Below are positions 9,050-19,254 of a stretch of DNA of 64,000 nucleotides, one piece after another (the stretch's first letter is position 1; each line of letters starts with the position of its first letter). The stretch covers positions 135,545 through 199,544 of the forward strand of contig NZ_DASTPW010000048.1 in the NCBI RefSeq assembly GCF_035762065.1, in the 5' to 3' direction. The notes beneath the pieces are model-generated. The model was not told the origin of the DNA, did not search any database, and saw nothing but the letters and a program-made list of their open reading frames with translations. The DNA is from Methylibium sp035762065 (GTDB lineage: Bacteria > Pseudomonadota > Gammaproteobacteria > Burkholderiales > Burkholderiaceae_C). The position numbers were made by a program, and so were the translations under genes.

Positions 9050-10294
9050 TCAGGCGCTCGACCCGGCGGACCGAACGCCGGCCGTGAAGCCGAGCGTCGG
9101 GGCAGGCTCGATCCGGCTCAGCGCGTCGGCGCGATCGCAGGCCGTCTCGAGCCAGGCGAGCGCGAGCGCAGCCGCCGCCTGCCATCCGTGCCGCGCGACG
9201 ACCGCCTGCGCGCGGGCGCGATGCGCGAGCCGGCTGGCCTCGTCCTGCTGCAGCGCGTGCGCGCAGGCGGCGATGAAGCGGGGCGCGTCGGGCGCGACCG
9301 AGACGACACCGCGGTACATGTCGACGACGTCGCGCACCGGCGTGCTGATCACGGGCTTGCCGGCGGCCAGGTACTCGAGCGTCTTGGTCGGGCTGATGTA
9401 GCGGGTGTGCTCGTTGATCGCGAACGGCATCAGGCAGGCGTCCCAGCCCGCCACGAGGTGCGGCAGTACCGCATACGGCTGCTGGCCGAGCCAGTGCAGG
9501 TTGGGCCGGCGCGGCAGCGCGACGTCGTCGAGCTTGACCACGGGGCCGACCATCACCACCTGCCAGTCCTCGTGGGCCGCGGCGAGCGCGTCGATCAGCG
9601 CAAGGTCGAGCCGCTCGTCGATCACGCCGAAGAAGCCGAGCCGCGGCCGGCCGATCGTCTCGTGCAGCGCCTCCGCCTGCCGCTGCGCCTCGGCGAAGGC
9701 CGCGCGCTTGCGCAGCGGCGGGGTGGCCCGCTGGTAGTGCGCGGCGTCGACCGCGCTCGGCAGGCAGTGCACGTTCGGATGCAGGTTGCGCTTGGCCTCG
9801 TAGAGGCTCGGGCCGCCGGTGATCACCAGATCGGCGCGTCGCAGCAACTCGCGTTCGAGCAGCGGCAGCTCGGGCGCGGCACCCTTGAAGGCGCTGAGCT
9901 CGTCCATGCAGTCGTAGACCACCACCGCCGGATCGAGGCGCGCCAGCGCAGGCACCGCCATGGGCGTGTACATCCACGCGATGTGCGCGGGCCAGCGTTC
10001 CTCATCGCGCAGCCGCACGACGAGCGGCGTGATCAGCGCCATCTGCGCGCGGGTGAAGCCGCGCTCGGCGAGGCCGGTGACCGGCTGCAGCACGGTGACG
10101 CCGGGCGCGACCTCGGCGAGCCGTTCGAGCCGCGGCGCGCAGCCCGCCTCGTGGCGCGGCTCCTCGACGAAGACCACGCGGTGCCTCGCCGCGATGCGCG
10201 AGAGCAGGTGCTGCGGGCGCTGGTAGACGAAGTTCCACGGCAGATGCGAGAACACCAGCACGGGCAAGGCGGAGCGGGAGGAAAAGTTCAGCAT
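9050..10294 (-). CDS. Glycosyltransferase, GT4/GT1-like fold
   Basis: The protein (414 residues) has a two-domain GT-B layout. The N-terminal part starts with LVFSHLPWNFVYQRPQHLL, a segment often seen in Burkholderiales capsule or exopolysaccharide transferases. The C-terminal nucleotide-sugar domain contains PRLGFFGVIDERLDL and the acceptor/donor loop RYISPTKTLEYLAAGKPVI, with the glutamate-containing loop typical of GT4 enzymes. The ATG at 10294 is preferred because GGAGA stands 6-7 bases before it; an in-frame start at 10381 would add a poor Arg-rich extension. Neighbours glf and the RmlD-like fusion suggest transfer of galactofuranose or a deoxyhexose, which is an inference. Confidence 0.87.
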   Translation of the reverse strand: MLNFSSRSALPVLVFSHLPWNFVYQRPQHLLSRIAARHRVVFVEEPRHEAGCAPRLERLAEVAPGVTVLQPVTGLAERGFTRAQMALITPLVVRLRDEERWPAHIAWMYTPMAVPALARLDPAVVVYDCMDELSAFKGAAPELPLLERELLRRADLVITGGPSLYEAKRNLHPNVHCLPSAVDAAHYQRATPPLRKRAAFAEAQRQAEALHETIGRPRLGFFGVIDERLDLALIDALAAAHEDWQVVMVGPVVKLDDVALPRRPNLHWLGQQPYAVLPHLVAGWDACLMPFAINEHTRYISPTKTLEYLAAGKPVISTPVRDVVDMYRGVVSVAPDAPRFIAACAHALQQDEASRLAHRARAQAVVARHGWQAAAALALAWLETACDRADALSRIEPAPTLGFTAGVRSAGSSA

Positions 10295-10402
10295 GGCGTG
10301 TCTCCGCGGTCGTGGCATCGGGGGATGAGGATGGACCGCTCGATCGACGATCCGGCGGTGCCTTCGCTCGGCAACGCCCATGCCGGAGGCTCGGACTTCC
10401 GT

Positions 10403-12667
10403 TCAGCGGGCCGCAACGGGGAAGCCCTGCAGCGCGCGCTGCGCCGGATCTTCGAGCGCGGCGAAGAAACGCTCGAGCGCGCTGTCGAAACTCGGCAGCA
10501 GCCGGCCGCGCTCGCTGTCCAGCGCGCTGTACTTCGGCCGCGCGGCGCCGCCGGCAGCGACCGCGTCGCCCGGATGCACCAGCGCGTGGTCGAGCCCGCG
10601 CAGCCGCGCGGCGCGCTGCGCCCATTGATGCCAGCTCAACGGGTCGCCGTTCGACAGGTGCCACAGGCCGCTGGCGCGGTCGATCAGCAGGTCCAGGCAG
10701 GCATGCACGAGATCGGGCACGTAGGTCGGCGTGACGACGATGTCGTCGGCCGCGCGCACCGCCTCGCCGCGCGCGAGCGAGCTCGCGGTGTGCCAGAGGA
10801 AGTTGCTGGTGTCCCAGGGGCCGAAGAAGGCGCTGGTGCGCACCATCAGCGCCTGGTCGTGCGCGCCGAGCACCGCGGCCTCGGCCGCGGCCTTGCTCAT
10901 GCCGTAGACGTTCAGCGGCGCGACGCGATCCGATTCGAGGTACGGCCGCGCGAGCCGTCCATCGAACACGAGGTCGGTGGAGAAGCCCAGCATCGCGATG
11001 CCGCGCGCCGCGCAGGCGCGCGCGAGCACCTCGGCGCCGACCGCGTTCGCGCGCAGGCAGGCGGCACGGTCGCCCTCGGCCTGGTCCACGCGCACGTAGC
11101 CGCCGGCGTTCACCACCGCCCAGGGCCGATGCGCATCGAGCGCGGCCGCGACCGCCGCCGGGTCGGCGATGTCGAGCGCGGTGCGCGCGAGACCGACGCA
11201 GCCAAGCTCGCGCTGTTCGCACAGCCGCACGAAGGCGCTGCCCAGCGTGCCGAGGGCGCCGGTGACGAGCAGCGGCCGCGGCGTGCGGGCGTGGGCTGCG
11301 GCCCGCTCGGGCGAAGGCGGCGCCAGCGCGTCGTCGTCGGCTGGCTCGCACAGGAAGCGGCCGTGCGCGCGCCGCCACCAGCCTTCCCCGTGCGCGAGCA
11401 CCGGATGGCTCGGCGCAACCCCCGCGGCCAGCTCGCGCATCAGCGCGGCGATCGCGGTGGGCCGGGGCGGCGAAGCGCGCACGTCGAAGGCGCCGGGCTC
11501 GTAGTAGCCGCGCGCCTCGGTCACCAGGCAGTTCCAGTCGAAGGAGCCGAGCAGCGCCCAGACCGTCACCGCCTCCACCTGCGCCCCTTCTTGCCGCACG
11601 GCTTGCGTGGCGCGCCAGATCTCGTCGATCCAGCGCAGTTGGTCCTCGCGGTTCGCGTCGATGTGCGCCTCGGTGACCGCCAGCGGAATGCGATAGCGCG
11701 CCCAGGCCTCGGCGAGCAGCGGCCCGATGCCCCCCGGCGGCGCGCGCAGGGCGCGCGCCACTTCGATGTCGGCGAAGGGCCGCCCCCCGGCCCCGCCGCG
11801 GTGCGCGGGCGCGAAGCGCTCGACCCGTTCGTCGAGCCAGCGCTCGCCGGTGATGTAGTAGTTGACGCCCAGGACATCGGGCGGACAGGGTCGTTCGCGG
11901 AACCGGTCGAGCTCGGCCTCCGACGCGCCGTGCTCGCGCAGGTAGCCGTGCAGCGGGTGCGAGCGATCGACGCGGCCGCATAGCAGGTCCCAGCCGAGCC
12001 AGCGGCGCTGGTTGTAGAACTCGGCGACGTCGGCGAGCGCCGGGCGGCTGGTGGTCTTGCCGAGGTCGTCGGTCTGCACCAGGCGCGCTTCGGGATTCAC
12101 CGCGCGGATCGCGCGCATCGCGAGCACCGTCGCGCGGCACTGGTTCAGCACCGCGCGCACGAAGGCTGCGTCGCTCCTGGCATGCGGGTACCAGACGCCG
12201 TACAGCGCGCTGAAGCGCGCGGTGGTCAGCGGCTCGTTGACCGGCGTGTAGTCGCGCACCCACGGGTAGCGCTCGGCGACCGCGCGCGCGTAGTCGGCGA
12301 GCCCGCCGGGGAAGTGGTCGTCGAGCAGATGCGTGTGCGAAGGGCCGCTGCCGTGGTGCACGAGGCCGACGATCGGGCGCAGCCCGAGCTCGCGCAGGCG
12401 TGCGAGCCGTGCGTCGGGCCAGCGCCAGTCGGCATGCTGCAGGCCGTCGGGTGCGATGCGCTCCCACAGCACCGGATAGCGGATCGCCTCGATGCCGAGC
12501 GAGGCGAAGCGCTCGAGATCGTCGTCGCGCTGCGCATGACCGCTGCGTTCGAGCTGGTGGAACCAGCGGTCCTGCACTCGGTTGGCCGTGCATTCGACGC
12601 CGCCCCAGAGTGCCAGCGAGTTGGCCCGCGCCAGCGGGCGCGGGCTGGCCACCCCATGGCGCGTCAC
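10403..12667 (-). CDS. Fusion: family 1 glycosidase-like domain plus RmlD-like sugar-nucleotide reductase
   Basis: Two enzyme folds sit in one 754-residue chain. Residues ~15-400 resemble glycoside hydrolase family 1: the acid/base motif is NEP (Glu145) and the nucleophile position is TEAH (Glu333), where classical enzymes have TENG. Residues ~465-754 resemble RmlD (dTDP-4-dehydrorhamnose reductase): the dinucleotide motif GALGTLG spans 470-476, followed by the catalytic YGMSK and the ending HLSNGDPLSWHQWA. The start is the GTG at 12667, which overlaps the glf stop in a GTGA, so translation is coupled. The long open frame above 12667 belongs to the glf region in another frame. Likely role: making a deoxysugar or sugar donor for the neighbouring glycosyltransferase. 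The purpose of the glycosidase half is unknown. Confidence 0.88.
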   Translation of the reverse strand: MTRHGVASPRPLARANSLALWGGVECTANRVQDRWFHQLERSGHAQRDDDLERFASLGIEAIRYPVLWERIAPDGLQHADWRWPDARLARLRELGLRPIVGLVHHGSGPSHTHLLDDHFPGGLADYARAVAERYPWVRDYTPVNEPLTTARFSALYGVWYPHARSDAAFVRAVLNQCRATVLAMRAIRAVNPEARLVQTDDLGKTTSRPALADVAEFYNQRRWLGWDLLCGRVDRSHPLHGYLREHGASEAELDRFRERPCPPDVLGVNYYITGERWLDERVERFAPAHRGGAGGRPFADIEVARALRAPPGGIGPLLAEAWARYRIPLAVTEAHIDANREDQLRWIDEIWRATQAVRQEGAQVEAVTVWALLGSFDWNCLVTEARGYYEPGAFDVRASPPRPTAIAALMRELAAGVAPSHPVLAHGEGWWRRAHGRFLCEPADDDALAPPSPERAAAHARTPRPLLVTGALGTLGSAFVRLCEQRELGCVGLARTALDIADPAAVAAALDAHRPWAVVNAGGYVRVDQAEGDRAACLRANAVGAEVLARACAARGIAMLGFSTDLVFDGRLARPYLESDRVAPLNVYGMSKAAAEAAVLGAHDQALMVRTSAFFGPWDTSNFLWHTASSLARGEAVRAADDIVVTPTYVPDLVHACLDLLIDRASGLWHLSNGDPLSWHQWAQRAARLRGLDHALVHPGDAVAAGGAARPKYSALDSERGRLLPSFDSALERFFAALEDPAQRALQGFPVAAR

Positions 12668-13890
12668 GACGCGACCACTGCGCCGGCGCTGCCGTAGCGG
12701 CCGTTGCGCAGCGCGCTGGGCACCGCCTCGGCCACCGCCTTCGGCCGCGGCGCGATGCGCTCGGCATGCCTTGCCTGCAGGCGCTTGAAGGTGGCGAGCG
12801 CCTGGCCGACCACCTGGTCCATGTTGTAGTAGCGGTAGCTCGCGAGCCGGCCGACGAAGCTGACTTCCTCGCCCACCGCCTCGGCGTCGTGCGCGTAGCG
12901 CTTGTAGAGCGTCGCGCTCTCCGGCTGCGGCACCGGGTAGTAGGGGTCGCCTTCGCTCTGCGGGTACTCGTAGACGATCGAGGTCTGCGGATGCATCTGC
13001 CCGGTCAGGTGCTTGAACTCGGTGACGCGCGTGTAGGCGTAGTCGTTCGGATGGTTGACCGTGCCGACCGGCTGGAAATGCTCCTGCGCGAGCGTCAGGT
13101 GCTCGAAGCGCAGGCTGCGGTAGGGCAGGCGGCCGTGGCGGTAGCCGAAGAAGGCATCGATCGGGCCGGTGTAGACGAGGTGCCGGTGCGGCAGCAGCGC
13201 GCGCACTTCCTCGAAGTCGGTGTTGAGCATCAGCTTGATCTTCGGGTGGCGCAGCATGGCCTCGAACATCCGCGTGTAGCCGTGCAGCGGCATCGCCTGG
13301 TAGGTGTCGGCGAAATAGCGGTCGTCGCGATTCAGGCGCGCCGGCACCCGCGCGGTGACGCTCGCGTCGAGCTGCGAAGGATCGAGCGCCCACTGCTTGC
13401 GCGTGTAGCCGCGGAAGAACTTGTTGTAGAGGTCGCGGCCGACCTGGCTCACCACCGCGTCTTCGGCCGTCACCAGCGTCTCGCGCGGCTCGGCGACCGA
13501 CTTGAACCATTCGGCGAGCTGCGTCGCGTCGAGGTGCAGGCCGTAGAGCCGGTTGACGGTATCGAGGTTGATCGGCAGCGGCACCAGCTGCCCGTCGACG
13601 CTCGCGAGCACCCGGTGCTGATAGGGCCGCCATGCGGTGAACTGCGAGAGGTAGCCGAACACCTCCGCCGAGTTGGTATGGAAGATGTGCGGGCCGTAGG
13701 GGTGGACCAGCAGGCCGGCGTCGTCGTGGCGGTCGTAGGCGTTGCCGCCGATGTGCGGCCGCTTGTCGACGACGAGCACGCTCGCATCCAGCTGGCTCGC
13801 GAGCCGCTCGGCCAGCACGCTGCCGGCAAAGCCGGCGCCGACGACGAGGTAGTCGAAGCCGAACGAAGAGGTGTCGAGGGAAGCGGTCAT
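12664..13890 (-). CDS. glf: UDP-galactopyranose mutase
   Basis: Glf is an FAD enzyme that converts UDP-galactopyranose to UDP-galactofuranose, the donor for galactofuranose in surface glycans. The N terminus holds the Rossmann motif VVGAGFAGS, then the mutase-specific HIGGNAYD and HPYGPHIFHT. Further on are the substrate-site pieces VYTGPIDAFFGYRHG and EYPQSEGDPYYPVP, and the closing GRLASYRYYNMDQVV. The 408 residues from the ATG at 13890 match the family (~370-400). An in-frame start at 13905 would add five residues. It opens the glycan cluster and overlaps the GH1-RmlD gene by four bases. Confidence 0.95.
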   Translation of the reverse strand: MTASLDTSSFGFDYLVVGAGFAGSVLAERLASQLDASVLVVDKRPHIGGNAYDRHDDAGLLVHPYGPHIFHTNSAEVFGYLSQFTAWRPYQHRVLASVDGQLVPLPINLDTVNRLYGLHLDATQLAEWFKSVAEPRETLVTAEDAVVSQVGRDLYNKFFRGYTRKQWALDPSQLDASVTARVPARLNRDDRYFADTYQAMPLHGYTRMFEAMLRHPKIKLMLNTDFEEVRALLPHRHLVYTGPIDAFFGYRHGRLPYRSLRFEHLTLAQEHFQPVGTVNHPNDYAYTRVTEFKHLTGQMHPQTSIVYEYPQSEGDPYYPVPQPESATLYKRYAHDAEAVGEEVSFVGRLASYRYYNMDQVVGQALATFKRLQARHAERIAPRPKAVAEAVPSALRNGRYGSAGAVVAS

Positions 13891-13933
13891 GCTTCCGCTT
13901 GGCAAGCGCCGTGCGAGCGCGCCGGACGTGCGA

Positions 13934-14477
13934 TCAGACCGGCACCGTCGCGCCCTCGGCCTGCGACAGACGCGCCACCGCCGGCTCGCCCTGCGCGATC
14001 AGGCGCTTGACGCGCTGGCGCGGATAGTCGAACTGGCCGCTGACGCCGTCCTCGTGCAACGGCTCGCGGATCACGCGATGCCGGCGGCCGATGCGGCGGC
14101 CGGCCCAGCCGCTCGAGGCCCGCAAGCGGCTGCCGCTGCGCCCCCGCGCGCACGGCAGCGCGCCGCCGAGCAGGATGCCGGTGGCGAAGCCGCTCCAGTC
14201 GTCGAGGCTTGCGCCGGTGGGCGGCATGCGCAGCGTCGAGGCGCCGAAGATCGGCCAGGTGGGCGTCGCGATCTCGTCGCGCCACAGCGAAAGCAGCGCG
14301 GCGCTGCCGCGGTCCGGATCGGCGTGCCGGTGCGCCACCATCGCGGCGTTCAGCGCGCCATCGAGGCACCGGCCACCGCGATCAGGCGCGCATCGCGCAG
14401 CGCAGCCGATGCCGCCAGGCACCGGCGCCGAACGCGCCGAGCGCGCCGCCGCCCTGGAACACCACGATCGTCTTCAT
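13934..14477 (-). pseudogene. Decayed patatin-like phospholipase
   Basis: Pieces of a patatin-like lipase can be read only by switching frames. From the ATG at 14477 the first frame gives the oxyanion motif VVFQGGGALGAFGAGAW. The second frame continues with ALRDARLIAVAGAS, and the third with GALNAAMVAHRHADPDRG. The frame breaks lie near 14408-14416 and at 14358-14362; the second removes one base inside the GxSxG nucleophile motif. A further break near 14150 is likely, since QPLAGLERLGRPPHR appears in yet another frame before the C-terminal VSGQFDYPRQRVKRLIAQGE. Only about 180 codons remain where the family (DUF3734-type patatins) has 340-400, so a large part of the middle is missing. No functional product is expected. 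Confidence 0.82.
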
Positions 14478-14564
14478 GCGGGCCGCGCAGCAAGCGGGAT
14501 TCGCAGCCGACCCGCGGCGGCGCGACGAAGAGAATGCCGGCTCGCCCCCCGGACGGAGAACGCC

Positions 14565-15368
14565 TTGAAGCTCGCCACCTGGAACATCAACTCGCTCGCG
14601 GTGCGGCTGCCGCAGGTGCTCGATTGGCTCGGCGCCAATCCGGTGGACGTGCTGGTGCTTCAGGAAACCAAGCTGACCGACGACAAGTTTCCGCGCGCCG
14701 AGATCGAGGCCGCCGGCTACGAGGTGCACTGGTTCGGCCAGAAGACCTACAACGGCGTCGCGCTGCTGTCGCGCACACCCTCGCTCGGCCATGTTCGCAA
14801 CATCCCCGCATTCACCGACGAGCAGGCCCGCGTGATCGCCGGCACCGTGCGCTGCGGCGCCTTCGGCCGCGATGGCGACAACCAAGCATGCGACCTGCGC
14901 GTGATCGGCGCCTACTTCCCCAACGGCCAGGCGCCCGGCAGCGAGAAGTTCAACTACAAGATGCAGTGGCTGCGTGCGCTGCGCGACTGGCTGCGCGAGG
15001 AACTCGCGGCGCATCCGCACCTGGTGCTGATGGGCGACTTCAACATCGCGCCGGAAGACCGCGACGTCTACGACCCCGTCGCGTGGGCCGGGCAGATCCA
15101 CTGCACGCCGGAGGAACGCGCGCATTTCCAGGCGCTGCTCGGCCTGGGCCTGCACGACGCCTTCCGGCTCTTCGAGCAGCCGCCGAAGAGCTGGAGCTGG
15201 TGGGACTACCGCGAGCTTCGCTTCCGCAAGAACCAGGGGCTGCGCATCGACCACGTGCTGGTGAGCGACGCGGTGAAGCCTGCCGTCACCGCCTGCACGA
15301 TCGACAAGCTGCCGCGCAAGAACGAGCGGCCGAGCGATCACGCGCCGGTGATCGTGACGCTCGGCTGA
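14565..15368 (+). CDS. xth: Exodeoxyribonuclease III
   Basis: This is an AP endonuclease and 3'-5' exonuclease of base-excision repair, 267 residues long. The magnesium and catalytic residues of the exonuclease/endonuclease/phosphatase fold are all visible: WNINS at the start, QETK with Glu34, GDFNIAPEDRDVYDP in the middle, and the final SDHAP with the catalytic histidine. The start is TTG at 14565, supported by GGACGGAGA five bases before it and by the conserved MKLATWNINS. The frame upstream is open but overlaps the patatin remnant on the other strand. It converges on the DUF3617 gene with only three bases between stop codons. Confidence 0.95.
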   Translation: MKLATWNINSLAVRLPQVLDWLGANPVDVLVLQETKLTDDKFPRAEIEAAGYEVHWFGQKTYNGVALLSRTPSLGHVRNIPAFTDEQARVIAGTVRCGAFGRDGDNQACDLRVIGAYFPNGQAPGSEKFNYKMQWLRALRDWLREELAAHPHLVLMGDFNIAPEDRDVYDPVAWAGQIHCTPEERAHFQALLGLGLHDAFRLFEQPPKSWSWWDYRELRFRKNQGLRIDHVLVSDAVKPAVTACTIDKLPRKNERPSDHAPVIVTLG

Positions 15369-15371
15369 GCG

Positions 15372-15926
15372 CTACTTCTTGGGCGTCGCCGCGCTCGCGG
15401 GCTTCACGTCGCCACAGTCGGCCGCGAGCCAGCGGCCCTCGCCTTGCATCGCCACCGGCTTGCCGGCGCCGGCGGTGCCGGTCATCTTCATCGTGTAGCG
15501 CTCGGGGCTGACGGTCGTGACCTCGATCTCGCCCTGCGAGGGCGGCTTCGTGCACACGTACCGGACCTGCTGCGTCGCGCCGTTGCGCTTGCCGTCGTAG
15601 CTGCAGTCGGTGCGCGCATCGACCGGCGGCGTGTCGCGCGCCACGTCGTCCTTCGTCAGGCACAGCCGCACCTTGGTGCCGCCGCCGGCCACGTCGACGC
15701 CGGCACCCTGCTGCGCGAGCATCTGCTCGATCTGCTTGCGCTGGGCTTCGGGCATCGCGGCCATCTGCTTGCGCATCTCGTCCATCTGCTTCTGCTGCGC
15801 GGCGTCGAGCTGCATCCGGTTCTGCACCTCCCACAGTCCCGGCTTCAACGACTGTGCGGACACGACCGCGGGCGCCGCAGCGACAACGGCGAGCGCGAAC
15901 AGACGCAAGCAAGAAAGACGGCTCAT
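15372..15926 (-). CDS. DUF3617 periplasmic protein
   Basis: This is a secreted protein of unknown function from the DUF3617 family. An N-terminal signal peptide (LFALAVVAAAPAVVSAQ) is followed by the family's opening motif LKPGLWEV. A Gln/Met-rich helical stretch (residues ~45-80) comes next, then a domain with paired cysteines in VRLCLTKDD and TDCSYDGKR. The end is Lys/Pro-rich. The ATG at 15926 has a strong GGAGGT eight bases away and is preferred over 15953, which would overlap the end of ntrC. It is the last gene after ntrC on this strand; no nitrogen role is known for it. Confidence 0.85.
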   Translation of the reverse strand: MSRLSCLRLFALAVVAAAPAVVSAQSLKPGLWEVQNRMQLDAAQQKQMDEMRKQMAAMPEAQRKQIEQMLAQQGAGVDVAGGGTKVRLCLTKDDVARDTPPVDARTDCSYDGKRNGATQQVRYVCTKPPSQGEIEVTTVSPERYTMKMTGTAGAGKPVAMQGEGRWLAADCGDVKPASAATPKK

Positions 15927-15949
15927 CGCGACCTCCGCAGACAGCGGGC

Positions 15950-17443
<1,494 letters not shown>

Positions 17444-17490
17444 GGTCGGTGCGGTCACCCCAGCAAAGCGGCCCGGCACATGTGTGCGTT

Positions 17491-18594
17491 TCAGGCCAGC
17501 GGCATCGTGATCTTGAACAGCGTGCGGCCCGCCTCGCTCTCGCATTCGATCGTGCCCTGGTGCTGCGCCACGAAGGTCTGCGCCAGCGTCAGCCCCAAGC
17601 CCGACCCGCCATCGCGACCCGACACCAGCGGGTAGAAGACGCGATCGCGGATCGACTCGGGGATGCCGGGGCCGTTGTCCTCGATATGCAATTCCAGTGC
17701 CAAACGGAAGCGCTGCTTGCCCAGCGTGACCTGCCGCGCGATGCGGGTGCGCAGCATGATGCGTGCATCGCCGCGCGCGATGCGTTCGGCCAGCGCCTGC
17801 GCCGCGTTGTGCGCGATGTTGAGCACCGCCTGGATGAGTTGCTCGCGGTCGCCGCGGATGTCGGGGATCGAGGTGTCGTAGTCGCGCTCGATCGCGAGGC
17901 CGCGCGGGAACTCGGCGACGATCAGCGAGCGAACCCGCTCGCACACCTCGTGGATGTTCACGTCGCTCGCCACGTGCGGGCGGCGGTGCGGCGCGAGCAG
18001 CCGGTCGACCAGCGCCTGCAGCCGGTCGGCCTCGCGGATGATCACCTGCGTGTATTCGGTCAGGCCCTTGCTGGCCGCGACCTCCATCTCGAGCAGCTGC
18101 GCTGCGCCGCGGATGCCGCCGAGCGGGTTCTTGATCTCGTGCGCGAGGTTGCGGATCAGCTCCTTGTTCGCCTGCACCTGGTCGAGCGTGCGCTCCTCGC
18201 GGTCGAGCCGCGTCTGCTGGCCGACCTCGATCAGTTCGACGAGCGTGGCGTCGCTGCGCTCCATCTGGTTGACGATCACGTGCACCTGCAGCGGCTCGCC
18301 GCTCGCGCCGATGGGGCGCTTGATCTCGGCGTCGAGCCGGCTGGTCGAGAACTCGTTGCGCGCGACCGCGGCGACCGTGTCGCGCAGCACCTCGGCATCG
18401 ACGAACCATTCGAACCAGTCGCGCTTCAAGACATGGCGCCTCGACAGGCCCAGCACGTTCTCGAAGGCCGCGTTGGCGAACAGGCAGCGGCCCTGGGGCT
18501 GCACGATGGCGACCATCGTCGCGAGCAGATCGAAGCCGGCATGGCCCGGCGGCAGGCCGAGCGGGATCGCGAAGACCGGCTCGCGTTGCGTCAC
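17491..18594 (-). CDS. glnL/ntrB: Nitrogen regulation sensor kinase NtrB
   Basis: NtrB is the cytoplasmic histidine kinase/phosphatase that sets NtrC phosphorylation in response to PII (GlnB, encoded at 51.2-51.5 kb). The N-terminal PAS domain covers residues ~20-125. The phospho-acceptor is His152 in NLAHEIKNPLGG. The ATP-binding domain shows the N box in AVLNIAHNAAQAL, the G1 box DNGPGIPE and the G2 box GSGLGLTLA. It has no membrane segment, as expected. At 367 residues it matches the family. The gene lies between the DUF4124-like gene (19 bases upstream) and ntrC. Confidence 0.96.
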   Translation of the reverse strand: MTQREPVFAIPLGLPPGHAGFDLLATMVAIVQPQGRCLFANAAFENVLGLSRRHVLKRDWFEWFVDAEVLRDTVAAVARNEFSTSRLDAEIKRPIGASGEPLQVHVIVNQMERSDATLVELIEVGQQTRLDREERTLDQVQANKELIRNLAHEIKNPLGGIRGAAQLLEMEVAASKGLTEYTQVIIREADRLQALVDRLLAPHRRPHVASDVNIHEVCERVRSLIVAEFPRGLAIERDYDTSIPDIRGDREQLIQAVLNIAHNAAQALAERIARGDARIMLRTRIARQVTLGKQRFRLALELHIEDNGPGIPESIRDRVFYPLVSGRDGGSGLGLTLAQTFVAQHQGTIECESEAGRTLFKITMPLA

Positions 18595-18613
18595 GGCGAG
18601 CGGCGCTGCGGCC

Positions 18614-19108
18614 TCAGGGCGCCGGCAGCTTGGCGAGTTCGCGGCGCAGCGCGGCGACGTCGCTTTCGGAGCGCTCGACGCTCGCCTTCAGCTCGGCGGT
18701 GCGGTCGAGGTACTTCTGGTAGTTCTTCTCGTCGCCGCGGCGCTCGGGCTGGCCGCCGTTGTATTCCTTCTTCAGCGCGGCGAGGCGCTCTTCCTCCCGG
18801 CGCAACTCGGCATCGAGGATGCGGCGCTTGTCGCTGTCGCGCGAGCGCTGGTCGTTCGGATCGACGCGCGAATCGGCGCCGCGCGAGGCGCTGTCGGTCG
18901 AAGGCGCCGGGCCGCGCCGCTGCGGACCCTGGATCACCGTGACCGGCGCACCTTCGAGCGTCTTGCAGCCTTGTGCCGCGGCTTCCTTCGCGGTGAGCGT
19001 GTCGGTGTAGAGGTTGCCCGGGCACTTGTAGACGACGCGCTCCTGCGCCGACACGGCGGCCACCTGCATCGTCGCGACGGCTGCGAACAGCCAAGCTCTC
19101 GTCGTCAT
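18614..19108 (-). CDS. Secreted DUF4124-like protein with C-terminal coiled coil
   Basis: The 164-residue product has a signal peptide (WLFAAVATMQVAAVSAQ), then a short DUF4124-like module (RVVYKCPGNLYTD with one more cysteine in GCKTLEG), a low-complexity linker rich in Arg, Ser and Asp, and a long charged helix likely to form a coiled coil (ILDAELRREEERLAALKKE and the final 35 residues). The ATG at 19108 has AGGAG six bases before it, which rules out the longer frame from 19195. Many Burkholderiales carry such a gene between glnA and ntrB. Its function is not known to me. Confidence 0.82.
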   Translation of the reverse strand: MTTRAWLFAAVATMQVAAVSAQERVVYKCPGNLYTDTLTAKEAAAQGCKTLEGAPVTVIQGPQRRGPAPSTDSASRGADSRVDPNDQRSRDSDKRRILDAELRREEERLAALKKEYNGGQPERRGDEKNYQKYLDRTAELKASVERSESDVAALRRELAKLPAP

Positions 19109-19210
19109 CCTGCGCTCCTGGGTGCCGGGGCACTGTAGCCGCCCCTCCGCGATCAACGCCTCTGGCCGGCGTGACGTGCACCCGACTTCCGCCAACGATC
19201 TGCCAAAGAG

Positions 19211-19237
19211 AAAGGGGACGGCAAGGCCGTCCCCTTT
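19211..19237 (-). terminator. Intrinsic terminator after glnA
   Basis: A perfect 12-base-pair stem (19211-19222 with 19226-19237) with a three-base loop lies 17 bases after the glnA stop. On the minus strand it is followed by CTCTTTGGC, a short mixed pyrimidine run. It should end most glnA transcripts before the DUF4124-ntrB-ntrC genes and so lower their expression relative to glnA. Confidence 0.85.
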
Positions 19238-19254
19238 CGTCGAGAAAGTAGCGA

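Noticed and set aside
8627..11983. An open frame of 1118 codons on the plus strand
   Set aside because: It is the mirror of the MFS, glycosyltransferase and GH1-RmlD genes. Its product is Arg/His/Gln-rich with no recognisable motif, as expected from an antisense frame in GC-rich DNA.
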